Assembly: GCA_945902255.1 (NCBI GenBank)
Contig: CAMDMO010000031.1
Span: forward strand, 1-13,434
From: Rickettsia typhi
GTDB lineage: Bacteria > Pseudomonadota > Alphaproteobacteria > Rickettsiales > UBA1997
Direction: 5' to 3'
Length of the DNA: 13,434 nucleotides
The notes under the pieces were generated by a model. The model had not been told where the DNA came from. It did no database searches and worked only from the letters and a program-made list of their open reading frames with translations. The translations under genes were made by a program, and so were the position numbers. Positions 12,517 to 13,434 of the stretch are shown here, piece after piece (within the stretch, counting starts at the first letter, position 1; the number at the start of each line of letters is the position of its first letter).

Positions 12517-13434
12517 TTATTTTTTATTTCTTTTATAAAATTCACTCCAAACTTGGATAAATTTTTTCACTTCATTAATATTATTTTCAAAACCCAAGCT
12601 AACTCGAATTGCGCTATTTGAAAATTCCGACCCAACTTGCATTGCTTTTAAAACTCTTGATTCAATTAGACTGCCAGAAGAGCAGGCGGCTCCAGCACTT
12701 ACAAGAATTCCATTTAAATCAAAATTAATTAATTGAGTTTGGTTATCGGCGTTCTTAAGCGCAATATAGCTTGTATTTGGCAATCTTGCAATGCTCTTGG
12801 AAAAAATAATAACATCATCTCCAGCGATTTCTTGAATTTCACTTTCAAGAAAATCACGAAGTTTTGTTACCTCATTATAATTTGAAATTTTACTTTTCGC
12901 CAATTTGCAAGCTTCGCCAAATCCAGCAATTGCGGCGATATTAAGCGTTCCCGATCTTTTTGATTTTTCTTGTTTTCCACCATAAATTAAAGGTTTTATA
13001 TCTAAGCCTTTTCTCATTAAAAGTGCTGCGGCTCCCTGCGGGCCATTAAATTTATGCGCAGAAACCGAGGCAAAATCTATATTTAATTTTTCTAAATCAA
13101 CTTCAATTTTGCCAACCCCCTGAACAATATCGCAATGAATTAAGCCACCTTTTTGATGGGTTAATTTGGCAATTTTTTCTATTTCTTGAATTGCGCCAGT
13201 TTCATTATTAGCTAGCATTACTGAAACTAAGAATTTTTGATTAGAAGCAGTTTCAATTTTTTCTTCAAGATCAGTAAAATTGATTAATCCATTTGCCAAA
13301 ACTTCAATTTCAATAATTTTCTTATTTTCAGGGCGACAATTATAGACTGAAACATGTTCAATCTTTGAAAATAAAATTAAATCAACATCAAGGCCGAAAA
13401 ATGTTGTGTTATTTGCTTCTGTAGCAGAGCTGGT
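12517..13434 (-). CDS. Second NifS/IscS-like cysteine desulfurase (5' partial)
   Basis: The frame is open to the window edge, so the N-terminus is missing and 305 residues are visible, beginning in the TSSATEANN motif (TSGATE/SNN in IscS). The PLP lysine is in SAHKFNGPQG and the candidate persulfide cysteine in VSAGAACSSGSLIESRVL, so both catalytic residues are present. It ends at VWSEFYKRNKK and lacks the C-terminal PLWEM region through which IscS docks IscU, so it may serve another sulfur acceptor or act with IscS. Rickettsia carries a comparable NifS-like gene directly before iscS, which supports common ancestry. A TTG at 13299 is not the start; conserved sequence continues before it. The stop is one base before the iscS ATG, so the two are surely co-transcribed. 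Confidence 0.9.
   Translation of the reverse strand, partial: TSSATEANNTTFFGLDVDLILFSKIEHVSVYNCRPENKKIIEIEVLANGLINFTDLEEKIETASNQKFLVSVMLANNETGAIQEIEKIAKLTHQKGGLIHCDIVQGVGKIEVDLEKLNIDFASVSAHKFNGPQGAAALLMRKGLDIKPLIYGGKQEKSKRSGTLNIAAIAGFGEACKLAKSKISNYNEVTKLRDFLESEIQEIAGDDVIIFSKSIARLPNTSYIALKNADNQTQLINFDLNGILVSAGAACSSGSLIESRVLKAMQVGSEFSNSAIRVSLGFENNINEVKKFIQVWSEFYKRNKK

Noticed and set aside
12516..12545. ATG at 12545 as the iscS start
   Set aside because: It would overlap the upstream gene by 29 bases and add ten residues foreign to IscS; the ATG at 12515 gives a 404-residue protein whose catalytic residue numbers match E. coli IscS.
13297..13299. TTG at 13299 as the start of the second cysteine desulfurase
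   Set aside because: The same frame continues to the window end and encodes the conserved TSSATEANN motif, so the gene is cut by the window rather than starting there.
7736..13434. A novel defence or mobile system on the minus strand
   Set aside because: Apart from the coiled-coil ORF all genes are recognisable isc-operon housekeeping members; no nuclease, helicase, toxin or transposase motif is present.

Overview
The window looks like a chromosomal segment of an AT-rich alphaproteobacterium of the Rickettsiales or a close relative. This rests on the strongly A/T-biased codons, the near absence of Shine-Dalgarno sequences, and above all a compact isc operon that starts with two tandem cysteine desulfurase paralogs and continues iscU-iscA-hscB-hscA, an order known from Rickettsia. 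The presence of purH and of a HisN-like phosphatase argues against Rickettsia itself, which has lost purine synthesis. A better fit is a Rickettsiales lineage with a less reduced metabolism; the assignment is an inference. All genes use the standard code with tryptophan as TGG.

Layout. Positions 1-666 hold the 3' part of a YejF-type peptide ABC transporter ATPase (+). A good sigma70-like promoter overlaps its stop and is followed by a paired palindrome. Then come a U32-family protein of the TrhP/YegQ type, cytidylate kinase (cmk) and purH, all on +. Positions 4663-4944, between convergent genes, contain three different palindromic elements and no gene. A HisN-like inositol-phosphatase-family gene (-) and a FadI/HADHB-type thiolase (+) diverge from 5731-5862; inorganic pyrophosphatase (ppa, +) follows and ends in a clear hairpin terminator. 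From there to the window end everything is on the minus strand and forms one tightly packed operon, read from high to low coordinates: NifS/IscS-like protein (cut by the window end), iscS, iscU, iscA, hscB, an unrecognised coiled-coil ORF, hscA.

How the genes work together. IscS supplies sulfur, IscU is the scaffold (with the LPPVK motif that HscA binds), IscA is an A-type carrier, and HscB/HscA release the cluster from IscU. The usual ferredoxin gene is not after hscA. The U32 protein carries cysteines of the type that bind an Fe-S cluster, so it may be a client of the system. Cmk, PurH and pyrophosphatase are nucleotide and phosphate housekeeping.

The most unusual content is not a gene but a short palindrome with core GGGGTCAGACCCC flanked by A and T runs. 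It occurs seven times in 13.4 kb, mostly as close pairs. One pair sits in frame inside hscA, adding 15 codons, and one copy supplies the last codons and stop of cmk. A different, longer paired palindrome lies between purH and the HisN-like gene. I see no defence system, CRISPR array, prophage, transposase gene, tRNA or rRNA in the window.
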